DNA of 64,000 bases from Lutraria lutraria (lineage: Eukaryota > Mollusca > Bivalvia > Venerida > Mactridae): the NCBI GenBank assembly GCA_964023205.1, contig OZ026848.1, positions 1,974,501 to 2,038,500 on the forward strand, given 5' to 3'. Shown here in pieces: positions 1 to 11,714 of this stretch. Below the pieces are notes generated by a model that had not been told where the DNA came from, searched no databases, and saw only the letters and a program-made list of their open reading frames with translations. A program made the translations under genes and the position numbers. Every line of letters begins with the position of its first letter. The stretch's first letter is position 1.

Positions 1-503
1 AAAATTAGATTGATTACAACTCGCACTGCATTTGTGTGAGGCCCTCGAGGGGGTAATAAATGTGAAAGATGTAATTATGAATTATCATGCTTAGGATGGA
101 GGCAAAGTACCCATTCAAGTATATATATTAAGTGTGTCTTCACCGAAAAATATCTATATTTCATGTTATTTGCAGTTAAATTAAAGTGCATCAGTATGAA
201 TACAGCTTATCTGTGTTACGATCAACTTATTCATTATAATTTGATATTAAACCATATGCATATGGGGATCGATATAGTCAATTTAATTCCCATCATTGGT
301 CTGTGATAAATAAATGAAAGCAGTATGTAGAATTGTTGTTTGTAACTGTCTCAATATTTAATTGTATTTAATATTAACGCAAAATGTCTTAATACATGTA
401 TAAAATTACCATTAATAGATACTACAGTAGTCACTACATGTTTAAAAATTATTGTGGTTCATTTCCTATATGTATATTATGTATTTTATCGTGTCATATT
501 CAG

Positions 504-678
504 ATATGTGAACTCCTTATCACAAACAGAAAAAGAAATGCCTGGTCCTTCTAAGAGTAAGACATTAACATCACTGAAGACAGGTCCTCATAATATTAAC
601 ATCTACTCCATTTGGACAACATCAATGCCTTATTGAAGTCAAACAGAGTGTAGTTGACATGTCAGAGTCAGAATCAGG
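504..678 (+). CDS. Candidate internal exon of an unidentified host gene
   Basis: A CAG acceptor precedes 504 and a GG|GTATAT donor follows 678. The 3' part is open from 578 in a frame that reads ...TPFGQHQCLIEVKQSV... and ends SESESG, leaving two bases of a codon at the donor. That phase fits the exon at 1309. The 5' part (from 505) is open in a different frame (NSLSQTEKEMPGPSKSK) that stops at 635, so the exon as drawn needs either a one-base indel or a later acceptor, for example the CAG ending at 583. The composition looks like a disordered, Ser-rich protein segment. I do not recognise the family. The 3' half and its phase are the stronger part of the call. Confidence 0.35.
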
Positions 679-819
679 GTATATCAATTATTCAGTTATA
701 CAATCATTTAATAGTCTATTAATATATGTCAAGCTTGATCAATAATCTTTCCGTCTGCATCTAATTTTGAGGGAGTTATTTTCCTTGTCAATTCAGGAAA
801 TATTATGTTTTGAACCACT

Positions 820-1132
820 AGCCCACCCGTTCAGCTTAGTGGTTAGAGTGTTTGTCTTCTGATCGATAGGTTGTGGGTTTGAACCACAGACAAGGCTCAC
901 ACTGTCCGTGACAAATTTGACTGAAGACATTACATCCTATATGCTAAATTGCCCTCCACCTCTGAATTACGTGGTGTAGCTTGGCAGAAGCTTATGGAAA
1001 GAATGCGGTTAGTATAGTACATGTACTGGTTAAGGTCTAAATGAAGTCCAGGAAAGCTGGTTAGGATAACTGCCCGCCACGATATGACTGAAATAATGTT
1101 GAAAATGGCATTAAACCCAATGAAACAAACAA
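820..1132 (+). mobile_element. Full-length tRNA-derived SINE with 11-bp target-site duplication
   Basis: The head has an A box near 831-847 (AGCTTAGTGGTTAGAGTG) and a B box at about 869-885 (GGTTGTGGGTTTGAACC) of an RNA polymerase III promoter. A conserved body follows (CACACTGTCCGTGACAAAT, GACTGAAGA...), and the tail ends near AACCCAATGAAACAAAC. It is flanked by a perfect 11-bp duplication, TTTGAACCACT, at 809-819 and 1133-1143, which proves insertion as a unit. Two related copies lie at 38238-38516 (minus) and 41559-43194 (split). The family resembles tRNA-related SINEs described from bivalves; the exact family name is not assigned. Confidence 0.88.
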
Positions 1133-1308
1133 TTTGAACCACTTCTTATGATGCTATTCCAATATACATGCAGTATGATTACCATCAGTAGCTTTAAGAA
1201 ATTATTTATCAAATAGGTTCAACTTCCCATGAAGTATATATTAATACAATGTCAATTAATCAACATTTAAATCTTTGACAAGTAAAATTATCATTCTTTA
1301 ATTTACAG

Positions 1309-1371
1309 AAAATCATCTATGTCAGGAATACAGCCAGTAAGCTCCAGTGATAAAGAGGATGTGCAGTTTAG
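1309..1371 (+). CDS. Candidate 63-bp internal exon of the same host gene
   Basis: The acceptor is TCATTCTTTAATTTACAG and the donor TTTAG|GTAGAT. With one base completing the previous codon, the exon reads KSSMSGIQPVSSSDKEDVQF and leaves two bases (AG). This is the same phase in and out as the neighbouring candidate exons, and its length is a multiple of three. The join with 578-678 gives ...SESESGKSSMSG... with no stop. The chain of three matching phases makes chance less likely. Protein family not recognised; the segment looks like a Ser/Glu-rich linker. Confidence 0.45.
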
Positions 1372-1636
1372 GTAGATATTGATTTCTGTTTGTGAACATG
1401 AAAGAAGTGTAGATAAAATTCACATATTTACTTTTCCATATCTTACAAGTTGCTTATAGTCATCAAGTTAATAACTGATACATGTCAAGCATAGCTTTTT
1501 ATGTGCAAATGAATATCAATGTAAATTCTATTTTAGTATAACTAGAACCAGTTTTTATGACTTTCTATATTAATTTTGAGTCATGGGAATACACTTCCAG
1601 CTTTAAGTGTTAAATTATATCTTGCAAATGTTACAG

Positions 1637-1708
1637 AATGAAACCACAAATGGAGATGAAAACAAGGAAAGGCCTCAGAGTACCTGCTGGCTTCAGTGCC
1701 AGTTTAGA
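1637..1708 (+). CDS. Candidate 72-bp internal exon of the same host gene
   Basis: The acceptor is ATATCTTGCAAATGTTACAG and the donor TTTAGA|GTGAGT, a near-consensus 5' splice site. Joined to the previous exon it completes an Arg codon and reads MKPQMEMKTRKG then LRVPAGFSASL, leaving GA at the donor (phase 2 again). Its length is a multiple of three. No continuation with a matching phase was found in the following 42 kb, which are almost all transposable elements, so either the next exon is short and missed or the gene lies in a very long repeat-filled intron. Function unknown. Confidence 0.45.
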
Positions 1709-3106
1709 GTGAGTACTATTGAACTGTTAATAGATGATTTTATCTTAAGATATTAATTAATTGGGTTTCCAAAACAAAGTATAAAAGGTTTAATATCCTT
1801 TATTTGTAGCTTTCTCTGTAACAATCAATGTACTGGTATTATGTGAACCTGCTAATCTTTGACTACCTCCAGAGAGTCATCAGGTAGCTTGGGATACTGT
1901 ATAATATACTTTTCAAAATTGCTCTACTACCGGTAATTGGTGCTTTCAATGATTCATTGGATGTAAAATGTTTTACTGAAAGAAGATTTTGTGAAAGGTT
2001 ATTTCTTAAAGCAGTTAGCCCACACATTCACAATTGAAATAAATGACATTTACAGTATTGTGTCTGCATTATGTTATTATGTACAGTATATATTTGTATT
2101 TATTTTTTGCTCTATTTAAGTGAAATGTTTTTAATGCATTTGATTTTGTCCTCATACAACATGTAAGCCTAACTCTTAATGTAAAGGACTATATATTGCT
2201 TGATTGCAGTCTTATGGTGAATTTCAATTTAATGGGCATTATTTATCTGATTATTCAGAGCTGTTTGTTTTTCCCTTTAGTTAGGTTGATTCCCCACTTT
2301 GAAACAAAATTTATTTTTATGTTGATTTTTTCACTGATAGTTACTCTTTGTTGTATATAAAATGATTCTTTTTAAATGTTTATGCATAAACTCTTATTTT
2401 CAATGGTAATTTGTTGGCCAGCGTCTTCAGTGTTAAAACGCCACATATGGGCACCAGCTATGTGAACGAATCATTGTATTTTTCCCTTCATATCTTTACT
2501 ATAAATTGAATTGTCACAAATTGAAAATTCGAACTTTGTGGATGAGCGAATGTAGTGGTCTACCGAGTGATCATCATCTATGCTTTGAATATCCATGACT
2601 GCTCAGCAAGTCGGAAATTAATTGACATCAAACGTCATTATAGGGACATTTTTTCGACGTGAAATATTCAGATAAATGCAAATGTAGCTAAAACACTGTG
2701 GTAATTAACATTATGTAAAACATTCAACCCCCTATTACATACACATTAAGCCAAAAAAATCTATACCTCTTCAGGCTACTTTTTTCAGTATCGTACGTTT
2801 CTTAAAGTCATACCATAGGCACTCGATTTCGTGATTTTATATGTTTACAGACGTTATTTTTCAAGTTCACACATCAAACAATGCAAACCTGTCGAAAGAA
2901 AAATCTTCATTTTTTCCCTTATTGTGTGTATAAAATACTCCAAGGTAGTGAACTCGCCATCTTTTCGATTGACGGCAGTGACGAAAATAAGCGTGGGTCC
3001 CGGCTTTCCTTCTAATCTGCACGTGCTTTCCGGGAACCTTGCTTCGTTGTAGTGTTCCCCAACTTTAAACGTTTTGACAGCTTTTACAAGAAAAGTTACG
3101 TTTAAT
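1709..3106. other. Unannotated AT-rich sequence
   Basis: I see no gene, RNA or flanked element here. It is probably intronic or intergenic. A short GC-richer patch near 2940-3056 has an open frame of 73 codons on the + strand with no recognisable motif, which I do not call as a gene. Confidence 0.5.
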
Positions 3107-3500
3107 TCATCATTAAACCCAACGAAAACATATTTTTTCTCAAATTAAATCACATTTCTTGACATAAAATTCAAACTTATTTTCAAAATTTAAGTCAAGT
3201 TTACATCAAATTTAAGTCAAATTATTCCTTTGAATTTGCGTCGTGTTTAATCCAACCATTATATCGAATTAAACTCTACATATTATTCACCTTAAACTTG
3301 ACTTTTTCGAGTGAAAATCAGTACAATAATACAATATTAAACCCAACATAAATGTTGATTTTTTTCTTAAGTTTAATCACATATGTTTACATATAATTTA
3401 AACTTAATTTCAAAGTTTAATACTACTTTAAATCAAAATTAAGTTAGTTTTTTCGACCAAACTTAAGTCGTGTTTAATCAAACGATAATGCATAATCAAA
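3107..3500. repeat. Diverged direct duplication, period ~224 bp
   Basis: Two adjacent units begin with ATTAAACCCAAC (about 3112 and 3336) and run in parallel through a TTAAATCACAT-like segment, a TTTAAGTCAA-rich segment and a GTCGTGTTTAATC end. The units have drifted considerably. Noncoding; origin unknown. Confidence 0.6.
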
Positions 3501-3893
3501 CCATAAAAAAGAAAATAATTTCTAATTAAAACTCTGTGTTTGACCAATTTTATTTTCTATCTATGAAGTGAATGTTTTAAATTAGTATTACGGCACAATA
3601 TACCAATTAAATGCATAAAATAAATACTTTAAAACCAAATGAATGTTAACAATACAATTGTATTTCAAGGGAATTGTTCGTGTACTGTTTTTGTAGAAAT
3701 GAAAAACTACTAAATGTAATAAAAACAGTCCTTAAAACTTATAATATCAGTCTTTTAATTGCTAATTGTCAATCACGGTGACAACACACATGACATCTTC
3801 AAGCACAGGTCTGTGATTTTGTTTTAGAATATGTTCGTTCAATTTATACCACACGATTGGTGAACACTGTACTCCTCATTGGCAGTCACTTTA

Positions 3894-4163
3894 ATCGAAG
3901 GATTAAACAAGACTTACCTAAGTTGAAGTTTGATCCAGATTTTGTCGATCATAAACTCCTGGCAGGCTCACACAGAGATGACGTGGCTTATCAGCAAAGT
4001 AAAATCAGACTTCAGAGGCGGTAGCATACCCATGCATGATGTTCAAAGTATCCATTTGTAATGAGATAGTGTTGGGAGGGCGGGTGTGTGAGCCTGCCAG
4101 GAGTTTATGGTCGACAAAATCTGGATCAAACTTCAACTTAGGTAAGTCTCGTTTAATCCTTCA
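3894..4163. mobile_element. Long inverted repeat (two ~79-bp arms) at the 3' end of the DIRS-like element
   Basis: Arm 3894-3972 and arm 4085-4163 are near-perfect reverse complements around a ~112-bp loop. The key core is GACTTACCTAAGTTGAAGTT, followed by CTCCTGGCAGG and CTCACACA. A third partial copy of the CTCCTGGCAGG...CTCACACAGAGAT block lies at 4181-4208. The structure sits directly downstream of the minus-strand tyrosine recombinase, where DIRS-type elements carry inverted terminal repeats and complementary internal sequence. That makes it a plausible element terminus; a separate foldback MITE is the alternative. Confidence 0.6.
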
Positions 4164-4281
4164 ATTTTGTCTCCCATATAACTCCTGGCAGGGCCTCACA
4201 CAGAGATTTTAGAGTTGAACATCATGAATGTTAACAAAGTACATTTGTATTTATTATAATATTATAACTAAATATCTTTAA

Positions 4282-5255
4282 ATATTGTTGATATTTTAAT
4301 GTAAAATTGCATCCTGTATTGTTTTCATTTGTACAACATCTTTATCATAAAATCTTTTCAATGTTTTGGCGTTCGACCATCCTGCTGCCTTGATTATAGC
4401 TTCTAATGATACCCCATGTAGTTTAGCCGATGTCACTGAGGCTGCCCACGCACTGGGCCTTGAATTTTTTGTTTATACCTGCCTTAATTAGGAACTGTTT
4501 TATCCAGCGGGATATAGTGTCCCTTGATATACTGTTATGTGGTTTTTGTATTGAAATTAAAAGTTCTTCAGTATCCCCTCTCAGGTTTTCTGTGCATTTC
4601 ATATATTGCTTTAATGTGTGAACAATGCACAACTTCCTATCTGGGACATATTCTGATAATTCTAAATTAGGTAGATGATATCCTGGTCTGGTTTGTTTAG
4701 GTACATGATTTGTTACAATTGTAATAGAATTTTCAAAAATATTTATATCTGATAATTTGCCTAGATGTAGAGTCTGGCATCGTTGTGCTGTTATTAATAA
4801 GAACAATACACATAATTTTCCTGTTAGCATGTTTAAAGTTAATGGTCCCTCTAATTGTTTTAAAAAATTCAAAATGATGTTCACATCCCAGATATCATTG
4901 TATTTTGGTAGTTGAGGGCGACAAACATATACTCCTCTCATGAACCTATTAACCAGCTTGGCTTCACTGAAATCTCTGCCTGTACATATTTGAAGGAACT
5001 GGTTTACTGTAGATCTTGCTGTACCTATTGAGGAGTAAGACAGAGTTGATTTGTATAATTATGCTTGTCAGAAATGTTCTGTAGGTTGAAATACGTCCAA
5101 TTTTTGTTTCTTTGCAAAATTAAACCATCTATTTAAATATGTTGCATATGTCACTTTAGTTGATTTTCTCCATGACGACATAATGATATCCACCGAATCA
5201 TTCTGAAGTCCTTTTTGAGTAATTTTTCCCTGATATGCGAAAAGCACCAATTTTC
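4282..5255 (-). pseudogene. Tyrosine recombinase of a DIRS-like retrotransposon, frameshifted
   Basis: Read on the minus strand, an N-terminal core-binding-like segment (5250 to about 5068: SSWRKSTKVTYATYLNRWF) is followed after a frameshift by the catalytic domain. That domain has RPQLPKYNDIWDVN, then LITAQRCQTLHLGKLSDI around the first catalytic Arg, then SISRDTISRWIKQFL. The expected HxxR box has Gln in place of His (KAQCVG) and a one-base insertion near 4446. Beyond it the reading continues in another frame as AASVTSAKLHGVSLEAIIKA and ends with GWSNAKTLKRFYDK, which includes the catalytic Tyr. Such enzymes integrate circular DNA of DIRS elements or Cryptons. The nearby pol fragment at 6443-6610 favours DIRS. 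At least two frameshifts and a lost His make it inactive. Confidence 0.85.
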
Positions 5256-5258
5256 AAC

Positions 5259-6442
5259 TTTTTAGCTCACATGTCACAAAGTGACAAAGTGAGCTTTTAG
5301 GATCACTCTCCGTCCGGCGTCCGGCTTCGTGCGTCGTGCGGTGTGCATCATGCGTCGTCAAACTTTATGTTGTGTCCACACTAGGGGCCACATTTTTAGC
5401 TCAATTTTAGCAAAACTGGGTCAGAACGTTAATATCAACAAAATCTCGGACGAGTTCGATATTGGGCCACTTGGGGTCAAAAACTAGGTCACCAGGGCCA
5501 AATAAGGGAAAACCTTGTGAACACTTTAGAAATCACTGTTTTGACTGGATCTTCATGAAACTTTGTCAGAATGTTTATTTTAATAATATGTAGGTCAAGT
5601 ATGATAATGGGTCATTTCTGTAGTAAATTTAAGTCACTAGGGCAAATTGCTGGAAAACCTTGTGAACACTCTAGAAGTCACTGTTTTGATTGGATGATCA
5701 TGAAACCTTGTCAGAATGTTTGTCTTCATAATATCTTGGACGAGTTCGAACATGGGTCATCTTGGGTCAAAAAACTAGGTCGCTAGGTCAAATCTTATGA
5801 AAAACCATGTTAACACTGTAGATTTCACAGTTATTATTGGATCTTCACCAAACTTTGTCAAATTGTTTGTTTTAATGATATAACGGTCAAGTATAAATAT
5901 GGGTCATCTGGGGTCAATAACTAGGTCACTAGGTCAAATCTTAAGAAAACTTTGTTAACACTGTAGATGTCACAGTTCTAATGGGATCTTCACCAAACCT
6001 TGTCAAAATGTTTGCCTCAATGATATGTGGGTCAAGGATGAACATGGGTCAGCCGGGTTCAAATACTGGGTCACAAGGTCAAATCTTAGATAAAAATCTT
6101 GTAAAAGCTCTAAGTGTCATGGTTTTGATTGGATCTTGGCCAAACCTTGTCAGATTGTTTGTCTTAATGATATTAAGGACAAGTTCAAATATGGGTCACC
6201 TAGGGTCAAAAACCAGGTCACAAGGTCAAATCTTAGGAAAACCTTATTAACACTGTAGATGTCAAATTTTGATGGTATCTTCACCAAACCTAGTCAGACT
6301 GTTTGTCTTAATGATATGTAAGACAAATTCGAACATAGGTCGTCTGGGGTCAAAAACTAGGTCACCAGTTCAAAACTATGTTTTAATGAGTGAACAGTGA
6401 TTGTCATGTGAGCGATATAGGGCCATCTTGGCCCTCTTGTTT
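5259..6442 (+). mobile_element. AGCTCAC-hairpin repeat, copy 1 (full length), inserted in the DIRS element
   Basis: It starts TTTTTAGCTCACATGTCAC, a palindromic segment closing with AAAGTGAGCT, and ends with the hairpin GGGCCATCTTGGCCC followed by TCTTGTT. The interior is a degenerate tandem array of ~145-bp units, each with a variant of GGTCAAAAACTAGGTCAC and AAACCTTGTCAGAATGTTTG. No coding capacity is recognisable; short open frames here are by-products of the repeat. It separates two parts of one minus-strand DIRS element. Other copies: 13502, 16374, 20241 and 35643. Confidence 0.85.
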
Positions 6443-6610
6443 AGTGGGTGCTCCTTCTCCGGTTTGTGTTGGAGGCGTAGAATTTCCTTTGTTGGTGGCA
6501 GTTCTATCCAGTCCTGACAGAGCAGTTTTTGTAGTTGTGGCCACCAGTTCTGTGTCTGCCACACAGGTGCTATTATTAAAGCTTCCCCTTGATGATCTTA
6601 GTACTTGTAA
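6443..6610 (-). pseudogene. Fragment of DIRS-type pol (3' end, upstream of the recombinase)
   Basis: The minus strand reads GEALIIAPVWQTQNWWPQL and then ELPPTKEILRLQHK, ending EHPLN. This is the signature seen after the RNase H region in DIRS-like pol proteins (IAPxWxxQxWxP ... HPL). Its expected continuation (a LxxxAFRISGK-like stretch) lies on the far side of copy 1 of the AGCTCAC repeat at about 5220-5255, so the repeat inserted into a once-continuous element. Only about 55 residues remain. Confidence 0.75.
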
Positions 6611-7741
6611 AATATTTAGTATGATAATTTGATAAATAATAATGATACCGTTAACTTTATCTGAAGATTGTTATTAATTGTAATAAAAGATTAGATACAA
6701 ATGTATCTAAGAAACACATAATTACAGCATAGATAATAATATTGTGTCAGATTACATCAATGCTGTTCTAGTTCACCATGCACTTAAAAATTATTGTTCT
6801 GATAGACAGTGTGGTGTAGCTGTTATTATTTTAAATTGCGCGATATTGAATAAACAAAAGTAATCACATTTAAAATGGTTCAAATTATTGCGTTTTAAAA
6901 GATAAATTAAAATAAATAATTGGTTCAAAATCTACATCATATGTTAATATTGCAATTAATAAAACAACTCTTCAATCTATCTAGTATAGTTTTACAGAAA
7001 AGGTTATTATTACATTTGTAGCTAACTATTTACATTAACTAGTACATCTGTGCTTAGAATTGAATATGGAGTGTGACCGATGAGTAACCTCTGACCGTAA
7101 CAGTGGAATTCCAGGGGAACGTGTTAACACACGCTCGCGGCATATCATATTTTGGTAAGCCAACTTTACACATAACTTACAGAAAATATTTAAAGTTCAT
7201 GTGTTATGAAACGAACAGATTTGATTTAATTTACATGTCGTATAAAACGTCATGATGTATATTTGAAAAGATATATAACTAATTGTTATTAATTACCGTC
7301 AGAACTACACAGTCGATGTTGATGCTAATGTCGACTTTGATCCGCATAGGTTGTTGGATTGAAAGTTGAAATACCGTTCTGCATCAAATGTCCGATAAAT
7401 TTGAAATTCACAATCCAACATATTGCTGCTAAACAAAATAAACTTTAAAATTTCTGCACCATCTATCAATACGCGTTTGACTGGTAGGGAACTACAAGGA
7501 AATCCAAGTAAGAGCACATATGCGGTTTCAACGACCGCATGCACGGCTATTTGAAATTTCTAGGAATTGCATCTTGTGCAAGCAATTAATGTTTGTACAA
7601 ACAAACCTAGTATTATTGGTAAAAAGGTTTTTTAAACAATGCCGTGCCTGCGAATGATATACACATTTGAATGTGAAACGTCTATTTATTATGTCGACTT
7701 AAATATAATAAATTCCATTTAAACACATTATGAAAATGTTA
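6611..7741. other. Unannotated AT-rich sequence
   Basis: No coding region, RNA gene or bounded repeat is visible. The 79-codon minus-strand frame around 7305-7544 has no recognisable motif. Confidence 0.5.
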
Positions 7742-8070
7742 AGTTATTGTTATTTAGAATATAATCATGGATTAAAATCAACGTTTTTAGCAACGTGAAA
7801 TTTAAGTAAATCTAATACAATATTAAATGTGTAGAAATGAAACTTTATGTATCAGTATATAAAAATAATTCAAAATTAAATTTACTTAAACTTAACTATT
7901 CATTGATAAAATGAATAATTCACGCAATTATACTTCAAATATTTTCTAAATTTAATGTTATCGTTTTTTAGGATTATAATACAAGATTAAATTCAACGTT
8001 TTCTAGCAACGTGGAATTTAAGTAAATCTAATACAAAATTAAATGTACTTAAATGTAACTTTACATGCAG
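7742..8070. repeat. Direct duplication, period ~215 bp
   Basis: The block GATTAAA(A/T)TCAACGTTTT, then AGCAACGTGRAATTTAAGT and AAATCTAATACAA, occurs at about 7768 and again at about 7985. The second unit is truncated. Noncoding. Confidence 0.6.
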
Positions 8071-8114
8071 TAAACACTGTACAGATAACAATATCCAGTA
8101 TAAGAAAAACACGC

Positions 8115-8925
8115 AGGAATATCTCGTACCGGAGGGGACTATAGTGTTTGTCGTCGTCAGTTTGTCTGTCTGTCTGTCCGAAGTGGTTTCGGGATGATGA
8201 CTTAAGTTAGATTTGACGGATTTCAATGAAAGTTGGTATATGGATAGCTTAGGGCATTATCTAGAGTGGGATTGCATTTGGGGTCAATAGGTCAAATATC
8301 TAGGTCACTATTACTAAAAATAGAAAATTGGTTTCCGGATGATAAATTCAGTTAGGGATGGCAGATTTCAATAAAAATTGGTGTATGGATAGCTTAGGGG
8401 GTAACCTCAAGTAGAATTGCATTTGGGGTCAATAGGTCAAATATCTAGGTCATTGTTACTAAAAATAGAAATTTGGTTTCCAGATGATAAATTCAGTTAG
8501 GGGTGATGGATTTCAATGGAAAATGGAGTATGAATAGCTTAGGGGATAACCTAGGGTTGGATTTCATTTGGGGTCAATAGGTCAAACATCTAGGTCACTG
8601 TTACTAAAAAAAAAAAAGGTTTCTGGATGATAACTTCAGTTAGGGAAGACGGATTTCAATGAAAGTTAGTGTATGGACAGTTAAGGGGATAACCTAGAGT
8701 GAGATTGCATTTGAGGTCAATATGTCAAATATCTTGGTCACTGTTACTAAAAATAGAAATTTGGTTTCTGGATGATAACTTCAGATAGGGGTGACGGATT
8801 TCAATGAAAGTTTGTGTATAGATAGCTTAGGGGATTACCTAAAGAGGGATCCATTTAGGGTCAATAGGTAAAATATCTTGGTTACTAAAACTAAAAAATA
8901 GAAATTTGGTTTCCGAAATTACAGG
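8115..8925 (+). repeat. Tandem array of ~145-bp units with a GTCTGTCTGTCTGTCC leader
   Basis: A leader with (GTCT)n at about 8160-8178 is followed by at least five units whose landmark TGGTTTCNGGATGATAA recurs near 8329, 8474, 8618, 8762 and 8907 (spacing 144-145). Each unit also has TTTGGGGTCAATAGGTCAAA and GGATTTCAATGAAAG. The architecture and period match the interior of the AGCTCAC repeat family, though the sequence differs. Noncoding. Confidence 0.75.
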
Positions 8926-8984
8926 GGAATATCATTTCTGGACATAATTATTATGTAGTAAGTTATATACAAGTGTGCTTACAA

Positions 8985-10780
8985 GGAGAATAACCTTCTA
9001 TGTAAATGCCTATGATCTTGTTTGTGAGCCACAATCTGGATTTAGGTAGGGATATTCTACTACCGACAATGCCTTAATTCATTCTACAATCTATTATCAC
9101 AAAACAAATGTCTAAGCCAGGTGGTCGTCTATGTGTTGCCTATGTGGATTTCATGAAATGATTCGATCTTATTATTTGTGCCAAAATGTGGACTGTACTG
9201 GACATCCCTCGTATGTATTAGAAATGGTTTCAGTGGTAAACTACTAAAGGCAATGTATGGGATGTATAATTCAGTTAAAGCGTGTGTGAGATCAGTACTG
9301 ATGGTTTGTCAGAGTCTTTCAGTTGCCCACTCAACCTTAAACAAGGATATTAATTAGAGATCACCGATTCTGTTTGTAATCTTAATTAACGAGCTAGTTA
9401 AATTGTATGAGAACTCTGCTATTCATGGAATACAGCTACATCCTGACAAGTAAAATCTTTGTTGTTTGCTGATGATTAAGCTCTTAATGCTGACACTGTT
9501 GTAGGCTTACAGAGACAACTAGACTTATTAAAAACATTTTGTCATGATATGAATGTTAAGGTCAGTATAGAAAAAAACAAAATCATGGTCTTCAAGAATA
9601 GTGACAGACTATCACACCTAGAAAAGTGGTCTTTTGATGGAGCTCCTATTGAAGTTGTGAAGAATTTTACATACATATGTATGTGGGGACCACTTTCAGT
9701 TCAAACCTTTCCTTTTCTAAGTTGGCAAGTGAGCAAGCAATGAAAGCTAAACGTTTTGATTCACAGTCACTTTCATGTTTTTTTTCAATGTATTTGACAC
9801 TAAAATTAGCCCAATTCTATTGTATGGCTCCGAGATATGGGGTGTTCATCATCAACCCTCGACTGAACTGATACACAACTATGCATGCAAGCGCTATATA
9901 TGTGTTAACAGGAAAACTATAATACTGCTGTGCTGGGTGACTGTAGGAGAAACCCCTTGCATCATCAGGCTGAAAAGCGTGTTCTTAAATACTTGTATAG
10001 AATTTTAAAACTACCAGATATGAGGCTAGTCAAGAAATGTTATCACATGTTACAGTGTCTATCAAATGCTGGAAAAAATAACTGGGTAACACTTGTAAAA
10101 CCTTATTATATTCAAATGGTATGGGTTATGTCTGGGACAGTCAATATGTACAAAATGATCGAATATTGCTATAACAATTTGTATCACAATTAAGAGATGA
10201 ACATTTACAAGAATGGAATTCTAATGTTAATGATTCCAACAAACTTATTCTTTATTCCATGTTTAAATGTGACTTAACACATGAGCTGTATCTTGATGTA
10301 TTAGACATTCGTAAATTTTGAAGTGCAATGTACCTCTTCCGTACATCTGCGCTTGACCTTGAAATTGAACATGGTTGATACAATTGAGTTGAGAGACAGC
10401 TAAGAATATGTAAATTGTGTCATTTGGAGGTTGAAGATGAATACCACTTCTTACTAAAGTGCCCAAAACTTTCAGACATTTGTACAAAAATTTTCCCACG
10501 GAAGTATGCATTAATTAATTTGTAATTCTAATGAGTACTAGGAACTATAATTTGATAAAAAATGTTGCTATGTACATTTACTATGCTGAAATAGAGAGAA
10601 AGCGTATACTTGATGAACAGTAAATACTATAACTGCAATACATTATCCATGATAAATACTTGAAATTGTACCCTTGTATCATTGATGTAAATTGTATATG
10701 TATATCATTTTGTTGATCTTGGGCTGGAGGCCATAATGTCAATAATCTGTTGTCATGAATTAACTGTAATATAATACTGA
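8985..10780 (+). pseudogene. Decayed non-LTR retrotransposon (LINE) reverse transcriptase, 5'-truncated
   Basis: Frames are interrupted many times but the RT blocks appear in order. A G(Y)STTDNA-like stretch lies near 9050, GGRLCVAYVDF (block A) near 9120, and SPILFVILINELV (block B) near 9365. The catalytic FADD is at 9465-9476, followed directly by a stop codon. Then come VSIEKNKIMVFKNSDRLSH near 9553 and ISPILLYGSEIWGVHH (thumb/connection) near 9805. A C-terminal CKLCH...DEYHFLLKC zinc-knuckle-like motif lies near 10405-10460. The tail near 10780 is AT-rich with no clear poly(A). The protein would prime reverse transcription on genomic DNA; this copy is dead. Confidence 0.85.
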
Positions 10781-11065
10781 CCTAGCCTTACTTATTTGGC
10801 GTTTTGGTTGGTCCGATTTCTTTAACGAATAAGGAAGGGCCATCCTCTCAGCCTGCATGGGATGGGGCCATATTGAAAAAGTGTCTCACCGTCACAAACA
10901 GTTATTGACCCTCATCTTGTTACTACTATCCAAATATTCTTACAGCCATGCATCCATTTCTAACCTGACACCTACGTAATGTTACATTTTGTATCTAGTT
11001 TGGTTATTTGTTACTGTATTTCATACATTAAATTTTACAAATATCCCTTTATCACAAATTAGAAA

Positions 11066-11228
11066 TACAGTACAACCTCTTCAGAGTGGTCCTCTGTAGA
11101 ACAACAACCTCTCTATAACAACACCTTCAAAATTTCCCTAAGCTGATATTTACTATAAATTAAACCTATGAAGAACAGCCAATATTTGCAGTTCCCACAG
11201 GGTGTGGCTCTGCTGAGGTTGTACTGTA
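11066..11228. mobile_element. TACAGTACAACCTC MITE, copy 1
   Basis: The ends are inverted: TACAGTACAACCTCTTCAGA at the left and GAGGTTGTACTGTA at the right. The internal AACAACAACCTCT and GGGTGT...CTGAGG blocks are shared with copies at 23910, 39784 and 40146. The ends begin and finish with TA, consistent with a Tc1/mariner-type nonautonomous element. Most diverged of the four. Confidence 0.7.
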
Positions 11229-11714
11229 TTGCAAACTTATATATAATCGTTAGTACAATTTACTCTAGCTTGATTGATACAGATTGTTGATCCTTCTTTG
11301 TTAATTAGCAGTATTTGGTTTCATCTCAATTAGGAGAAGCTGCTGATGATCAGCAAGTTATTTTGTATGATGGATGCTGTATTTACTGATGAATATTCAT
11401 ACTTAGTATGTCATAATGTCTGTCCCCATGTATTTATCAAACAACTTTCTCAGAACCTTTGTACTAATTTCTATAAAAAGACATTAATTTGGACTGTAAA
11501 GTGCTGACCTGAAAATGATAAATCAAGTAATTCAATGTCTTAATATGCTTACTATTAAATCATAAAGAAAAAGAAATAATTAATATTATCAGAATATGTC
11601 ATTCAAATTTATCAGTGAAATAGATAGACATTCAAAACTGAGTTGTTCATCCTGAGTATGCAAGAAAGGTTTAAGAGTAAATAGAAACGTAACTTGGTGG
11701 AAGGTATGATATAC

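Noticed and set aside
5571..6250. Recurring 60-90 codon frames in AGCTCAC repeats (also at 13807, 17083, 20539, 21005, 35941, 36398)
   Set aside because: They are translations of the ~145-bp tandem units with no protein motif, and lengths vary with each small indel.
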